Below, piece after piece: positions 51,559 through 60,500 of a stretch of DNA of 64,000 nucleotides (positions are counted from its first letter, which is position 1; every line of letters begins with the position of its first letter). Below the pieces are notes generated by a model, which was given only the letters and a program-made list of their open reading frames with translations, had not been told where the DNA came from and did no database searches. This DNA comes from Streptomyces gobiensis (GTDB lineage: Bacteria > Actinomycetota > Actinomycetes > Streptomycetales > Streptomycetaceae): NCBI RefSeq assembly GCF_021216675.1, contig NZ_CP086120.1, positions 1,842,501-1,906,500 of the forward strand, given 5' to 3'. Position numbers and translations under genes: made by a program.

Positions 51559-52065
51559 TCAGGACGGCCCGGCCAGTTCGGCCCAGACCGTCTTTCCGAC
51601 GCCCTCGGGGCTGCGGACCACGCCCCAGTCCAGACAGAGCCGCTGGACGATAAACATGCCGTGCCCACCGGGCCGCCCCGCGCGGTGCGGAGTACGGGGG
51701 GTGGGCTGACCGCTGCCCGCGTCGACGACCTCGACCCGCAGGATCTTGGGACCGCAGCCTATGCGCAGTTCATCGGGGCCGTCGGCGTGCAGACAGGCAT
51801 TGGTGACCAGCTCCGAGACGACGAGCAGGGCGTCCTCGGCCGCGGCACGCTGCTCCGCGGTGGCGGCGGGCAGCCATCCCCAGTCACGCAGCGCCTGCCG
51901 GGTGAAGTCACGGGCTCGCTGCACCGCACCGCTCGCTCCGACGAGCCGCAGACGGCGCACCTGCCGCAGCTCGCGCACCTGGCCGCCCGGCGTAGCCGGG
52001 GTCACGGCGGCACCCTCCGGCTCGGGGCCGCGATCGCCCGCCGGGGACGGCCGGGTGGTGCTCAT
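51559..52065 (-). CDS. Anti-sigma factor, RsbW/SpoIIAB-like ATP-binding protein
   Basis: A 168-residue GHKL-fold serine kinase/anti-sigma factor. N-box AAAEDALLVVSELVTNACLH, G1 LRVEVVDAGSGQPTPRTPHR and G2 GRPGGHGMFIVQRLCLDWGV are intact. Start ATG 52065 (MSTTRPSPAGDRGPEPEGAA). It is downstream of the STAS antagonist on the minus strand and divergent from the sigma gene. This matches my recollection of the S. coelicolor SigI locus, where the anti-sigma factor is PrsI; the name is by synteny only. Many Streptomyces GHKL regulators of this type also act without a kinase target. Confidence 0.85.
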   Translation of the reverse strand: MSTTRPSPAGDRGPEPEGAAVTPATPGGQVRELRQVRRLRLVGASGAVQRARDFTRQALRDWGWLPAATAEQRAAAEDALLVVSELVTNACLHADGPDELRIGCGPKILRVEVVDAGSGQPTPRTPHRAGRPGGHGMFIVQRLCLDWGVVRSPEGVGKTVWAELAGPS

Positions 52066-52231
52066 CAGTGCTTCACCTCGCCGGTTCACCGAGTCGTATT
52101 CCTCACCGTTCTCGCCGTATCGCAGAAAACGGAACACCTGACAGATTCCAGAGGTCTCCTGCCCTAGCGGACCGTGAGAACACCCGCTGAGGCCGCTGGA
52201 CTGGTGTGACGCGCGTAACGTAACGCCTAGA

Positions 52232-52615
52232 TCACGAGTCGGGTGACTCCGCCAGCGCATCGGCCAGGGAGTCATGCACCGTGAAGACCGCTCCAGCGCC
52301 GGTGATCTCAAAGACCCGGGCGACCAAGGGAAGCATTCCGGCCAGATGGACCCCACCTCCGGCGGCCTCGGCCTTGAGCCGGGCACCGAGGAGCACATTG
52401 AGCCCGGTGGAGTCACAGAATTCAAGCCGTGAGCAGTCAACTACAAGTCTGCCGCAGCCGTCTTCGACACAGCGCTCGAGTGGCACACGCAACACGTCGG
52501 CAGTGTGGTGATCGAGCTCACCTTCGGGCGTAATCACCGCGCTGCCGCCATGGCGTCGTACGTCGACCGTCAGCCGGCCCCGGTGGCTTGTGCTGCCGGG
52601 CATCCCGCGGTCCAT
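52232..52615 (-). CDS. STAS-domain anti-sigma factor antagonist
   Basis: A 127-residue SpoIIAA/RsbV-like protein: RLTVDVRRHGGSAVITPEGE, LDHHTADVLRVPLERCVEDG and LVVDCSRLEFCDSTGLNVLL. S69 in the DST motif is the expected phosphorylation site that controls partner switching. GAGG precedes ATG 52615; the frame to 52879 is rejected. By synteny it would be ArsI of the SigI system. A 166-bp gap separates it from the anti-sigma gene, so a second promoter between them is possible. Confidence 0.88.
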   Translation of the reverse strand: MDRGMPGSTSHRGRLTVDVRRHGGSAVITPEGELDHHTADVLRVPLERCVEDGCGRLVVDCSRLEFCDSTGLNVLLGARLKAEAAGGGVHLAGMLPLVARVFEITGAGAVFTVHDSLADALAESPDS

Positions 52616-52872
52616 GTACACCTCTTCTGCTCGCTTGCGGCCTATCTGCTCCCCGTCTGCGCAGAACCAAAACCCTACGCCTTGACGGTCGCGGACGGTA
52701 CCCAAACAACCCGCGCAATACGCGCGATTCGGACATACTGCACTTGCCATGCCCGCGCAAGAGCAGGTAGGCCTAGGAGAGACAACCCGAACACGCCGGC
52801 TTTGGAGGCGCCGCACCCCGTAGTGCACGTCACGGCTTCGGCAGCCATATGCCGAGAATGATGGAGGACACC

Positions 52873-53826
52873 ATGTCACCCCAGCTCGACGAGTCGCGCA
52901 CCGAGCGGAGCGTCACCGACCACGACGCCTATGAGACCGCACCGGCCGCGCCGTCGACAACCCCGCCCGAACAGATCGAGACCGAGATCGACGGCGCGGC
53001 CATCGAGGAACTCTTCGATCAGCTCGCTGGAATTCCGCCGATTCCACCGTTCGACGAGGTGGGGCCGCTGGATGCACGAGCCCTGTCCAAGACCCTCTTC
53101 GAGCGTCTTGAATCCCTTGAAGAGGGCACGCATGAATATGCGTACGTACGCAACACCCTGGTCGAGCTGAATCTCGCACTGGTGAAGTTCGCGGCCTCCC
53201 GGTTCCGCTCCCGCAGTGAACCCATGGAGGACATCGTCCAGGTCGGCACCATAGGCCTGATCAAGGCGATCGACCGTTTTGAGCTCGGCCGCGGCGTCGA
53301 GTTCCCCACCTTCGCCATGCCGACGATCGTTGGCGAGATCAAGCGCTTCTTCCGCGACACCTCCTGGTCCGTGCGCGTCCCGCGCCGTCTGCAGGAGCTC
53401 CGCCTCGACTTGGCCAAGGCGGGCGACGAACTGGCCCAGCGGCTGGACCGCGCCCCCACGGTGGCCGAGCTGGCCGAGCGCCTCAGCATCTCCAAGGATG
53501 AGGTCGTCGAGGGCATGGCCGCGAGCAACGCGTACACCGCGAGCTCGCTCGACGCCCAGCCCGAGGAAGACGACACCGAGGGCGCCCTCGCGGACCGTAT
53601 CGGCTATGAGGACCATGGACTCGAAGGCATCGAGTACGTCGAATCACTCAAGCCGCTTATCGCCGAACTCTCCTCGCGTGACCGGAAGATACTTTCGCTG
53701 CGCTTCGTAGCGAATATGACCCAGTCCGAGATCGGTGAGGAGCTGGGTATCTCTCAGATGCATGTCTCCCGGCTGCTGTCCCGCACCCTGGGCAAGCTCC
53801 GCAAGGGGCTGATGATCGAAGAGTGA
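52873..53826 (+). CDS. sigI: SigB/SigF-family RNA polymerase sigma factor, SigI-like
   Basis: A 317-residue group 3 sigma factor. Regions 2.1-2.4: LVKFAASRFRSRSEPMEDIV, QVGTIGLIKAIDRFELGRGV and EFPTFAMPTIVGEIKRFFRD. Region 3: WSVRVPRRLQELRLDLAKAG. Region 4.2: MTQSEIGEELGISQMHVSRL. GGAGGA lies 5 bases before ATG 52873, which decides the start over ATG 52849. It is divergent from its presumed anti-sigma antagonist and anti-sigma genes. The symbol rests on synteny with SCO3066-SCO3068 (upstream of the hut genes); SigF-type paralogues are numerous, so an equivalent paralogue is the alternative. Likely role: stress or developmental gene expression. Confidence 0.85.
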   Translation: MSPQLDESRTERSVTDHDAYETAPAAPSTTPPEQIETEIDGAAIEELFDQLAGIPPIPPFDEVGPLDARALSKTLFERLESLEEGTHEYAYVRNTLVELNLALVKFAASRFRSRSEPMEDIVQVGTIGLIKAIDRFELGRGVEFPTFAMPTIVGEIKRFFRDTSWSVRVPRRLQELRLDLAKAGDELAQRLDRAPTVAELAERLSISKDEVVEGMAASNAYTASSLDAQPEEDDTEGALADRIGYEDHGLEGIEYVESLKPLIAELSSRDRKILSLRFVANMTQSEIGEELGISQMHVSRLLSRTLGKLRKGLMIEE

Positions 53827-53877
53827 CATGAGTGACGCAAGTGGCGTGCGAAAGCGCGTACCTGCGCACCATGTACA

Positions 53878-53920
53878 TCACAGGGCCGCCCCAGCCATCC
53901 GAGCTGGTGCGGCCCTGTGA
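53878..53920. terminator. Strong hairpin terminator after sigI
   Basis: Perfect 12-base arms TCACAGGGCCGC (53878-53889) and GCGGCCCTGTGA (53909-53920), an inner CCAGC/GCTGG stem (53891-53895 and 53903-53907), one C-T mismatch and a 7-base loop. It starts 52 bp after the sigI stop. Confidence 0.85.
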
Positions 53921-53944
53921 TGCGCATGCCCGGTGATGTCCGTG

Positions 53945-53976
53945 CGTGTGTACATGCAGCCGTGTGTACATAAAGC
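53945..53976. repeat. 16-bp tandem repeat with TGTACAT cores
   Basis: CGTGTGTACATGCAGC (53945-53960) and CGTGTGTACATAAAGC (53961-53976) are tandem, each carrying palindromic TGTACA; another TGTACA occurs at 53873-53878. They lie upstream of the aminotransferase gene and downstream of the sigI terminator, so they could be an activator or repressor site for the aminotransferase promoter. Confidence 0.6.
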
Positions 53977-54086
53977 CGTGCAACACACGGACGTCTTTCG
54001 GACTTTGCTAGAATTCTTGACGAAATCACCCACCCCCCGGGACATTTGGAACAGGTTGCCAGGGTTCCACGCCATATGGGGGATGT

Positions 54087-55367
54087 ATGGCTCAGGGGGA
54101 GGGCCACCGGGTGGCAGAGCTCGAAGAGCTCATGAGTGACCGCCTCGGCCGGCAGTGCTTGTACGTTCCGTCCTGTCGCTTCGCGCTCTATCTGGCCCTG
54201 CGGCACTGGTGTCCGCACGGTGGAAAAATACTGATGTCGCCGGTCAATGACGATGTCATCCTCTTTGTCACCCTGGCCGCCGGCATGCGGCCGGTGCAGG
54301 CGCCCGTATCCACGGCGGACGGCAATATCGATCCGGACGCGGTCCCGGAGTCCGTATGGCCGCAGCTGGCCGCGGTACTGACGACCAATCTGTACGGACA
54401 GCCCGACCGTGTCGCCGAACTGCGCACCCGATGCGATCTGTTGGGTATCCCGCTGATCGAGGACGCGGCGCACGCGATCGGCACCGCGATCGCTGGGCGG
54501 CGCGTCGGCACCTTCGGTGTGGCCTCGGCCTTCAGCCTCTCCAAGCACGGTGCGGCCAAGGCCGGTGGCTTTCTCACCTTTGAGGACCCGGCGAAGCGGG
54601 TGGAACTCAGCTCGCTGCGGGAGGAGTTACTGCTGGGCCGCCGGATCAGCGGCGAGCTGCTGCACGCGGTGCGCCCGGCCGCCGAGGCGACGGTGCGCGG
54701 ACTGCGACTGACCCGGCTCGCCTGGCGCACCGTCCGGGTGCTGGGCATGGATGAACGATACGCCCAGATCCGGATGCCGCTGCGGCCGGATGAGCTGCGC
54801 GCGGCCCTCGCCCGGTCAACGCAGCCGCCGGGCCCGCCGGACCGGCTGTGTCCGCCGGGGCTGGACGCCCTGGACTCCTGGATCCGGGTGGACATGCACG
54901 GCTACCGGCAGCGTCAGGGGCCTGCCCAGCTACGGCGTATCCACCATCGGCTGGACCGTATCGAGGAGCGGATGGCGGCGCGCCGTGCGGGCACTCGGCT
55001 GCTGGCCCGCAGCCCTTGGGCGCCGGACTCGCTCCGGCTCAGCGCGCTGAGACCGGAGCTCGCTCAGCCGCTCTTCCGGGTGCCGCTCATGGTCGCTGAC
55101 CGGGACGCGATGATCGACCAGCTGGCACGGCACCACATCACCACCGGGTATCTCTACGACGCGCCGCTGGACACCTATGCGGGCGCGGAGTTCACGGAGC
55201 TCTCGCCCTCGCCGGAGCAGGCCGCCTGGTTCGCCCGGCACGCCCTCCCGGTGGATCCGCTGCAGGCGCTGCGGGTGATCCGCTTGCTGACCGAGGCGGG
55301 TGCCAGAGCGGCTCCGGATCCCCCGCCCCGATTGGCCGCCCCCAGGTTGCGGAATTTGCAGCCATAA
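54087..55367 (+). CDS. DegT/DnrJ/EryC1/StrS-type PLP-dependent aminotransferase
   Basis: A 426-residue member of the sugar-aminotransferase superfamily. VAELEELMSDRLGRQCLYVP, AVLTTNLYGQPDRVAELRTR, GIPLIEDAAHAIGTAIAGRR (cofactor aspartate) and ASAFSLSKHGAAKAGGFLTF (candidate PLP lysine in SLSKH) are visible. The second half is divergent and Arg-rich (RRIHHRLDRIEERMAARRAG). ATG 54087 (GGGGGA upstream) or GTG 54111 (GGGGGAGGG 7 bases upstream) could be the start. No sugar-nucleotide or secondary-metabolite genes flank it, so the substrate is open. The fibronectin-III gene follows 51 bp downstream. Confidence 0.82.
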   Translation: MAQGEGHRVAELEELMSDRLGRQCLYVPSCRFALYLALRHWCPHGGKILMSPVNDDVILFVTLAAGMRPVQAPVSTADGNIDPDAVPESVWPQLAAVLTTNLYGQPDRVAELRTRCDLLGIPLIEDAAHAIGTAIAGRRVGTFGVASAFSLSKHGAAKAGGFLTFEDPAKRVELSSLREELLLGRRISGELLHAVRPAAEATVRGLRLTRLAWRTVRVLGMDERYAQIRMPLRPDELRAALARSTQPPGPPDRLCPPGLDALDSWIRVDMHGYRQRQGPAQLRRIHHRLDRIEERMAARRAGTRLLARSPWAPDSLRLSALRPELAQPLFRVPLMVADRDAMIDQLARHHITTGYLYDAPLDTYAGAEFTELSPSPEQAAWFARHALPVDPLQALRVIRLLTEAGARAAPDPPPRLAAPRLRNLQP

Positions 55368-55418
55368 ACCCAACAATTGGTGCGGAAGGTACTAAACCCC
55401 ACCCGGGGAGGTAGTCCC

Positions 55419-56714
55419 GTGGCCCGCCGGCGTTCGGTACGTAATCCCGCACTCATAGCCAGAGCCACGGCCGTGGCCCTCGCGGTCACAGTCTCGGCGG
55501 TGGCCTGTGACGGCGGCACCGACCGGAATGCGAACGGGGACTCCGCCAACGAGCTCTTCTTCCAGCCCGCCGCGGACGCGGGCCCGGACCCCTTCACCGA
55601 CTCGACGGTCAGCCGTCCCCCGGCCCAGCCGTCGCCGCCGCCCGCCACTTCTCCACCGCCCACGACACCGCCGCCCACAGAGCTGGCCACGTACCGCTCC
55701 ATGGCGGGCTCAACCGCAGGTCTGTACGGCGGTTCCAGGGACACCGCGAGCTGTGATGTGGAGAAGCAGATCCGTCTCCTCACCCAGCAGCAGGACAAGC
55801 GGCGTGCCTTCGCCGGGGCGCTCGGCATCAGCGAGTCCGGTCTCCCGCCCTATCTGCGCGGGCTGACCTCGGTAGTCCTGCGCGCGGACACCCGGGTCAC
55901 CAACCATGGCTTTGTGAACGACCGCGCCAGCGAATTCCAGTCGGTGCTGCAGACCGGCACCGCGGTTCTGCTGGACGACAAGGGCCTGCCCCGGGTCCGC
56001 TGTGCCAGCGGCAGCCCGCTCGCCTCACCGGCCCCGCTGGAGGGCGACGCGAGCTATACGGGCCCGGCCTGGGACGGTTACCACCCGGCCCAGACGGTCG
56101 TGGTCACCCCGGCGCCGCAGCCGCTGACGGACATCGTCATCGTCGACACCCCCAACAACATCTGGATCGAGCGGCCCGTCGGCGGCGGCAAGAACGGCGA
56201 GAACGGCGAGAACGGCAAGAACGGAAAGGACAGAGTCCTCCGGAAGCCACCCGGCCCGGACCCGCACATCAGCCCGACGACACCATCGCCGGACCAGAAG
56301 AAACCGAGCTCGGACACGGAGCCACCAAGCGCCCCCGCCAACCTCAGGGGCAAGGCAACCGGCCCCGCTACCGCCCATCTCACCTGGGACGAGGCCACCG
56401 ACGACGTGGGCGTCACCGGCTACCAGGTCATCCAGCAGGGCACCGCCACTCCCATCCACGAGCTCGGCCAGAACGCCCGGGAGGCGGACGTCTCCAGCCT
56501 GGAGGTCGGAATCAGCTACACCTTCACGGTCAAGGCGATCGACGAGGCGGGCAATGTCTCCGAAGCGTCCAACGAGGTGGAAATCATCCCGAAGACAAGC
56601 CCCCGTCCCAGCCCCAGCCCGCCGACCATCGTTCCGCCTCCCGTGGTGACCAGCCCTACTCCCCTGCCGGACGACCTCCGCCAGCCCCGCCATGGCGAGC
56701 CCGGACACGGGTGA
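55419..56714 (+). CDS. Exported fibronectin type III protein, possible lipoprotein
   Basis: A 431-residue exported protein. The N-terminus VARRRSVRNPALIARATAVA continues into a hydrophobic core ending AVTVSAVACDGG; the cysteine resembles a weak lipobox. A Pro/Ser/Thr-rich linker precedes a ~110-residue domain with LLTQQQDKRRAFAGALGISE, then a triplet-repeat NGENGENGKNGKDR segment, a Pro-rich linker and a FN3 domain at about 300-390 (PSAPANLRGKATGPATAHLT; GNVSEASNEVEIIP). GGGGAGG precedes GTG 55419. It ends in a Pro-rich tail. The middle domain is unrecognised. Possibly an envelope adhesion or structural protein; operonic with the aminotransferase. Confidence 0.82.
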   Translation: MARRRSVRNPALIARATAVALAVTVSAVACDGGTDRNANGDSANELFFQPAADAGPDPFTDSTVSRPPAQPSPPPATSPPPTTPPPTELATYRSMAGSTAGLYGGSRDTASCDVEKQIRLLTQQQDKRRAFAGALGISESGLPPYLRGLTSVVLRADTRVTNHGFVNDRASEFQSVLQTGTAVLLDDKGLPRVRCASGSPLASPAPLEGDASYTGPAWDGYHPAQTVVVTPAPQPLTDIVIVDTPNNIWIERPVGGGKNGENGENGKNGKDRVLRKPPGPDPHISPTTPSPDQKKPSSDTEPPSAPANLRGKATGPATAHLTWDEATDDVGVTGYQVIQQGTATPIHELGQNAREADVSSLEVGISYTFTVKAIDEAGNVSEASNEVEIIPKTSPRPSPSPPTIVPPPVVTSPTPLPDDLRQPRHGEPGHG

Positions 56715-56755
56715 GGACCCGCTACGTCAACCTCATAGGGCCGACCGTAGCGCCG

Positions 56756-57385
56756 TCACCCGGGGTCACGCCCCAGAAAGGCGACCAGACGGTCGCTCGG
56801 TCCGGCGGATGACGGCAGGGCGACGGCGGGTGCGAAGAGCGGGCTGCGGGCGTTGGAGGGCGGAACGAGCAGCGGGCAGAGCCCCAGCAGCTCGGTAGCG
56901 AGCCCGCGGGGCACCGGGCGGCGCTGCCCGGAGGACCGAGCGATGTCCCAGCCGTGTACGGCTATCTCCAGGGCACCCGCGCTGGTGACAGCACCGGCCG
57001 TCAGCGGACACCCGGCAACGGTGATCAGGCGGCCGGTACGGTCACTGCCGCCAGCACCACCAGCACAGCCGTCGTTGGCCCAAGCCGCCAGCAGTCCGGT
57101 AGCGCGCAGCCGGAACGCCTCGGCGGGGTCATCGGCCGCCCGGCCGTCCTCCGGCCCCGGGCCGAGCGCGATGGCGCCGGTGCCGACGCCCTCCAGCAAG
57201 GCGGCCAGGGATTCGTTGAGATGCCGCAGGAGCATCCGCAGATCCCAGCCCTGGCAGGGGGTCGGCTGGTGCAGCAGCTCCGGCGTGACGGGCCGGACCG
57301 TACCGAGGGCGTAACTGATCGCGCGTTCCAGCAGCTCCGTACTGCCTGTGCTGCCTGTACTGCCCGGCCCGCCCGGCCCGGTCAT
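56756..57385 (-). CDS. TIGR03086 family (DinB-like/MDMPI) protein
   Basis: A 209-residue four-helix protein of the mycothiol-dependent maleylpyruvate isomerase/DinB superfamily (TIGR03086): RPVTPELLHQPTPCQGWDLR, MLLRHLNESLAALLEG and SAGALEIAVHGWDIARSSGQ. The three putative metal histidines of the family (H in LLHQP/RHLN/VHGWD) are present, but function is unknown; a mycothiol-linked detoxification enzyme is plausible. The N-terminus contains a GSTGSTGST codon repeat. It starts 14 bp after the VOC gene on the same strand. Confidence 0.82.
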   Translation of the reverse strand: MTGPGGPGSTGSTGSTELLERAISYALGTVRPVTPELLHQPTPCQGWDLRMLLRHLNESLAALLEGVGTGAIALGPGPEDGRAADDPAEAFRLRATGLLAAWANDGCAGGAGGSDRTGRLITVAGCPLTAGAVTSAGALEIAVHGWDIARSSGQRRPVPRGLATELLGLCPLLVPPSNARSPLFAPAVALPSSAGPSDRLVAFLGRDPG

Positions 57386-57399
57386 CGGCCGCCGCGCCG

Positions 57400-57789
57400 C
57401 TATGCGCTGAGGTCCTGGAAGATCTGGATGTAGTTTCCATCCGGGTCTTCCAGCGTGGCAAGGAGCACCGGCTCACCGGGGGCGGGCTCCTCCACCGGGC
57501 GGATCCACCGCACATCCAGCTCCGCGGCCAGATGGTCCGCGGTCGCACGGATGTCGTCGACCTCGAAGTTTACGAGGATACGACCGGGCTCAGCGGCCTT
57601 CGGCCCGACGTCATCGCGGCTCTCGAAGATCAGATAGGTCCCGCCGAGCTCCAGCGCGAGCACCGGCCCCTCCTTCGCCGCACCAGGTGCGAACGCCGTC
57701 CGGTACCACTCCCAGAGCCGGTCCGGATCGGTGCTGCCCAAAACGATGCCGCCCAGATGCGGGTTCTTCCGGGTTGATGTCGGTGACAT
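57400..57789 (-). CDS. VOC-family protein
   Basis: A 129-residue VOC/glyoxalase-fold protein: LGGIVLGSTDPDRLWEWYRT, LALELGGTYLIFESRDDVGP, GRILVNFEVDDIRATADHLA and ATLEDPDGNYIQIFQDLS, the last containing the usual terminal E-D-P-D-G-N motif. GGGAG lies upstream of ATG 57789, which was chosen over ATG 57852. Substrate unknown. Forms a likely two-gene unit with the TIGR03086 gene. Confidence 0.88.
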   Translation of the reverse strand: MSPTSTRKNPHLGGIVLGSTDPDRLWEWYRTAFAPGAAKEGPVLALELGGTYLIFESRDDVGPKAAEPGRILVNFEVDDIRATADHLAAELDVRWIRPVEEPAPGEPVLLATLEDPDGNYIQIFQDLSA

Positions 57790-57894
57790 GGCCACTCCCT
57801 TGAGGTCTATGGATGGCTTGAGGCCGATTGGCAGCCGGTTGGCGACCGTCATCCGTACAGACCCGGCGGGCGGCGAAAACTCATCGGTCGCTGC

Positions 57895-59070
57895 TCAGTG
57901 CCGCACCAGTTCACCCCGCTGCCAGACATCTGTGACCAGCGGAACGCCCGGCCGGTAGACGAGATGAACATGGCTCGGGGCGTCCAGCAGGGCCAAGTCG
58001 GCCCGGCTGCCGGGGGCGAGGCGGCCGATATCGGTGCGGCGCAGCGCGGCGGCGCCTCCTGCGGTCGCCGACCAGACCGCCTCATCCGGGGTCATGCCCA
58101 TCTCCCGGACGGCGATCGCGGCACAGAACGGCATTGAGCTGGTGAAGGAAGAGCCCGGGTTGCAGTCGGTGGACAGCGCGACCGTCACCCCCGCGTCAAG
58201 GAGGCGGCGGGCATCGGGGTACTCGGCACGGGTGGAGAACTCACAGCCCGGGAGGAGCGTGGCGACGGTTGAGCCCTGCGCCAGCGCGTCCACATCGGCG
58301 TCCGTCAGATGGGTGCAGTGGTCGGCCGAGGCCGCCTCCAGCTCGACAGCGAGCTGAACGCCGGGGCCGTAGGAAAGCTGGTTGGCGTGGACCCGTGGGA
58401 TGAGGCCGCGTGCCATGCCCGCGGTGAGGATGGCACGGGCCTGGTCGCCGTCGAAGGCGCCCTTCTCACAGAAGACATCCACCCAACGGGCGTACGGGGC
58501 ACAGGCGTCAAGCATCTCGCCGGTGACCAGCCGGACATACCCGGCCGGGTCGTCCTCGTACTCGGGGGCGACGATATGGGCGCCGAGGTAGGTCACCTCT
58601 TCCAGGTGCATGGCGGCGATTTGCAGGGCCCGGGCCTCTTCATGGGCGGTGAGGCCATAGCCCGACTTGGTCTCCAGGGTGGTCGTGCCCTGCCGCAGCA
58701 TCTCCCGGATGAACCTCCCGAGGTTGGCGGACAGCTCGTCGTCGCTGGCCAGCCGGGTGGCGGTGACAGTGGTGCGGATGCCGCCCGCGGTGTAGGAGCG
58801 GCCGGACATCCGGGCGTTGAACTCCTGGGTCCGGTCGCCGCCGAACATCAGATGGGAGTGGGAGTCCACAAAGCCGGGAATGGCCGCCCGGCCACCCGCG
58901 TCGTACAGGGCGTCCGCAGCCGGAGCCTTGGCGGTTGGCCCGACCCACGCGACCTGCTCACCGTCGATGACGACGGCGGCGTCCTCAATGAGCCCCAAGG
59001 GTCCCTCCCCGAGGGCCGGGTCATTGGTGACCAGGCTGCCAATGTGCTGGATGACACTGGTCTCAGTCAT
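57895..59070 (-). CDS. hutI: Imidazolonepropionase
   Basis: A 391-residue amidohydrolase opening 4-imidazolone-5-propionate to N-formimidoyl-L-glutamate, third step of histidine degradation. [20 protein letters not shown] provides the HxH metal site; [40 protein letters not shown] and [20 protein letters not shown] (late Asp) complete it. AGGGGAACCTCT precedes ATG 59070; an ATG at 59163 overlapping the hutF stop would add 31 low-complexity residues. Last gene of the hut operon. Confidence 0.95.
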   Translation of the reverse strand: MTETSVIQHIGSLVTNDPALGEGPLGLIEDAAVVIDGEQVAWVGPTAKAPAADALYDAGGRAAIPGFVDSHSHLMFGGDRTQEFNARMSGRSYTAGGIRTTVTATRLASDDELSANLGRFIREMLRQGTTTLETKSGYGLTAHEEARALQIAAMHLEEVTYLGAHIVAPEYEDDPAGYVRLVTGEMLDACAPYARWVDVFCEKGAFDGDQARAILTAGMARGLIPRVHANQLSYGPGVQLAVELEAASADHCTHLTDADVDALAQGSTVATLLPGCEFSTRAEYPDARRLLDAGVTVALSTDCNPGSSFTSSMPFCAAIAVREMGMTPDEAVWSATAGGAAALRRTDIGRLAPGSRADLALLDAPSHVHLVYRPGVPLVTDVWQRGELVRH

Positions 59071-59159
59071 AGAGGTTCCCCTGTTTTCTCGTTGGTTTCC
59101 CGTCCGGTGGTTTCCCGTCCGTTGGCTTCCTGCCCCTGTCATGGCACAGCGGCTGGCTG

Positions 59160-60500
59160 TCATGCGACAGCGGCGACGAGGGCGGCCGGGACATCCGGCA
59201 CCAGCTGATGGACCCCGTCACGGACGATCTGCCGGCCACCGACGACAGTGTGGCGGACATCGGCGCTGGTCGCCGCGTAGACCACCGCCTCGGCGGCGAG
59301 CCGTGGCGCGGGTCCGGCCGTACGGACCGTATCCAGTGCGATGGTGGTGAAGTCGGCCAGCGCGCCGGCCTCAAGGCGGCCCGCCTCCGGCCAGCCCAGG
59401 GCCGCGTGGCCATTGCCGGTCGCCGCGCGCAGCAGCTGGGCCGCCGTCCAGTGGCCACGGGTACGGGTGCGCAGCCGCTCATTGAGCTCCATCGCGCGGG
59501 CCTCTTCAAGCAGATCGATGACGGCGTGACTGTCGCTGCCGAGCGAGAGCGGACTACCGGCCCGCTGGACGGCGACGGCCGGGCCGATGCCATCGGCCAG
59601 GTCCCGCTCGGTGGTGGGGCACATACACACCCCGGTGGACGAGCCGCCGAGCAGTGCGATGTCGGTGTCGGTGAGGTGGGTGGCGTGCACGGCGGTCGTA
59701 CGGGCGCCCAGTACGCCGTGGTCGGCGAGGAGCTGGGTGGGGGTACGGCTGTGCGCCTGCTGGCAGGCTTCGTTCTCGGCGGGCTGCTCGGAGAGGTGGA
59801 GATGGAGGGGCGCGCCACGGTCCGCCGCCCACTGGGCGACGGTGTTCAACTGGTCGGCGGGTACGGCCCGTACGGAGTGGATGGCCGCACCGATACGGCT
59901 GTGGTCATCCGGTTTGAGCTCGCTCGCCCGCTCGGCCCAGTCGGCGGCCGTGCCGTCGGAGAAGCGGAGCTGGTGCTGGTTGGGGGCGATGCCGCTGTGC
60001 TCGTTCACGATGCCGGCGGCGAGATAGCAGGTGTCCAGGAGCGTGATCCGGATCCCGGCCTCGGCGGCGGCCGCGACAAGGGCCTGGCCCATGGCGTTGG
60101 GGTCGTCGTAGCGGGTGCCGCCGGGGGCGTGGTGGAGGTAGTGGAACTCCCCGACGCAGGTGATCCCCGCGAGCGCCATCTCGGCGTAGGTGGCCCGGGC
60201 GAGGGCGTGGTACGTATCCGGGGTGAGGCGGGAGGCGACCTGGTACATCGCCTCGCGCCAGGTCCAGAAGGTTCCGGAGCCGGCTTGGGCCGTGCCGCGC
60301 AGGGCGCGGTGAAAGGCGTGACTGTGGCTGTTCGCCAGCCCTGGGACCGTGCAGCCGCGCAGTACGGTCGCGCCCGGTGGCGGAGCTTCGGTCTCGGTCC
60401 GTACGGCCGTGATCCGCCCGTCCGACGACACCTCGATGGCAACGTCTGGCTCGACGGTGTCACCCAGCCAGGCGTACTCCGCCCAGTAGGTCACTGGCAT
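59160..60500 (-). CDS. hutF: Formimidoylglutamate deiminase
   Basis: A 446-residue amidohydrolase converting N-formimidoyl-L-glutamate to N-formyl-L-glutamate and ammonia. [20 protein letters not shown] (HxH site), [40 protein letters not shown] and [20 protein letters not shown] are typical of HutF. Its presence shows the five-step route via formylglutamate. It overlaps the upstream M20 gene by 10 bp and so is translationally coupled. Confidence 0.94.
   Translation of the reverse strand: MPVTYWAEYAWLGDTVEPDVAIEVSSDGRITAVRTETEAPPPGATVLRGCTVPGLANSHSHAFHRALRGTAQAGSGTFWTWREAMYQVASRLTPDTYHALARATYAEMALAGITCVGEFHYLHHAPGGTRYDDPNAMGQALVAAAAEAGIRITLLDTCYLAAGIVNEHSGIAPNQHQLRFSDGTAADWAERASELKPDDHSRIGAAIHSVRAVPADQLNTVAQWAADRGAPLHLHLSEQPAENEACQQAHSRTPTQLLADHGVLGARTTAVHATHLTDTDIALLGGSSTGVCMCPTTERDLADGIGPAVAVQRAGSPLSLGSDSHAVIDLLEEARAMELNERLRTRTRGHWTAAQLLRAATGNGHAALGWPEAGRLEAGALADFTTIALDTVRTAGPAPRLAAEAVVYAATSADVRHTVVGGRQIVRDGVHQLVPDVPAALVAAVA

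Noticed and set aside
54087-55367. Secondary-metabolite cluster suggested by the DegT-type aminotransferase
   Set aside because: No glycosyltransferase, dehydratase, polyketide or peptide synthetase genes surround it; neighbours are a sigma factor, an FN3 protein and hut genes.
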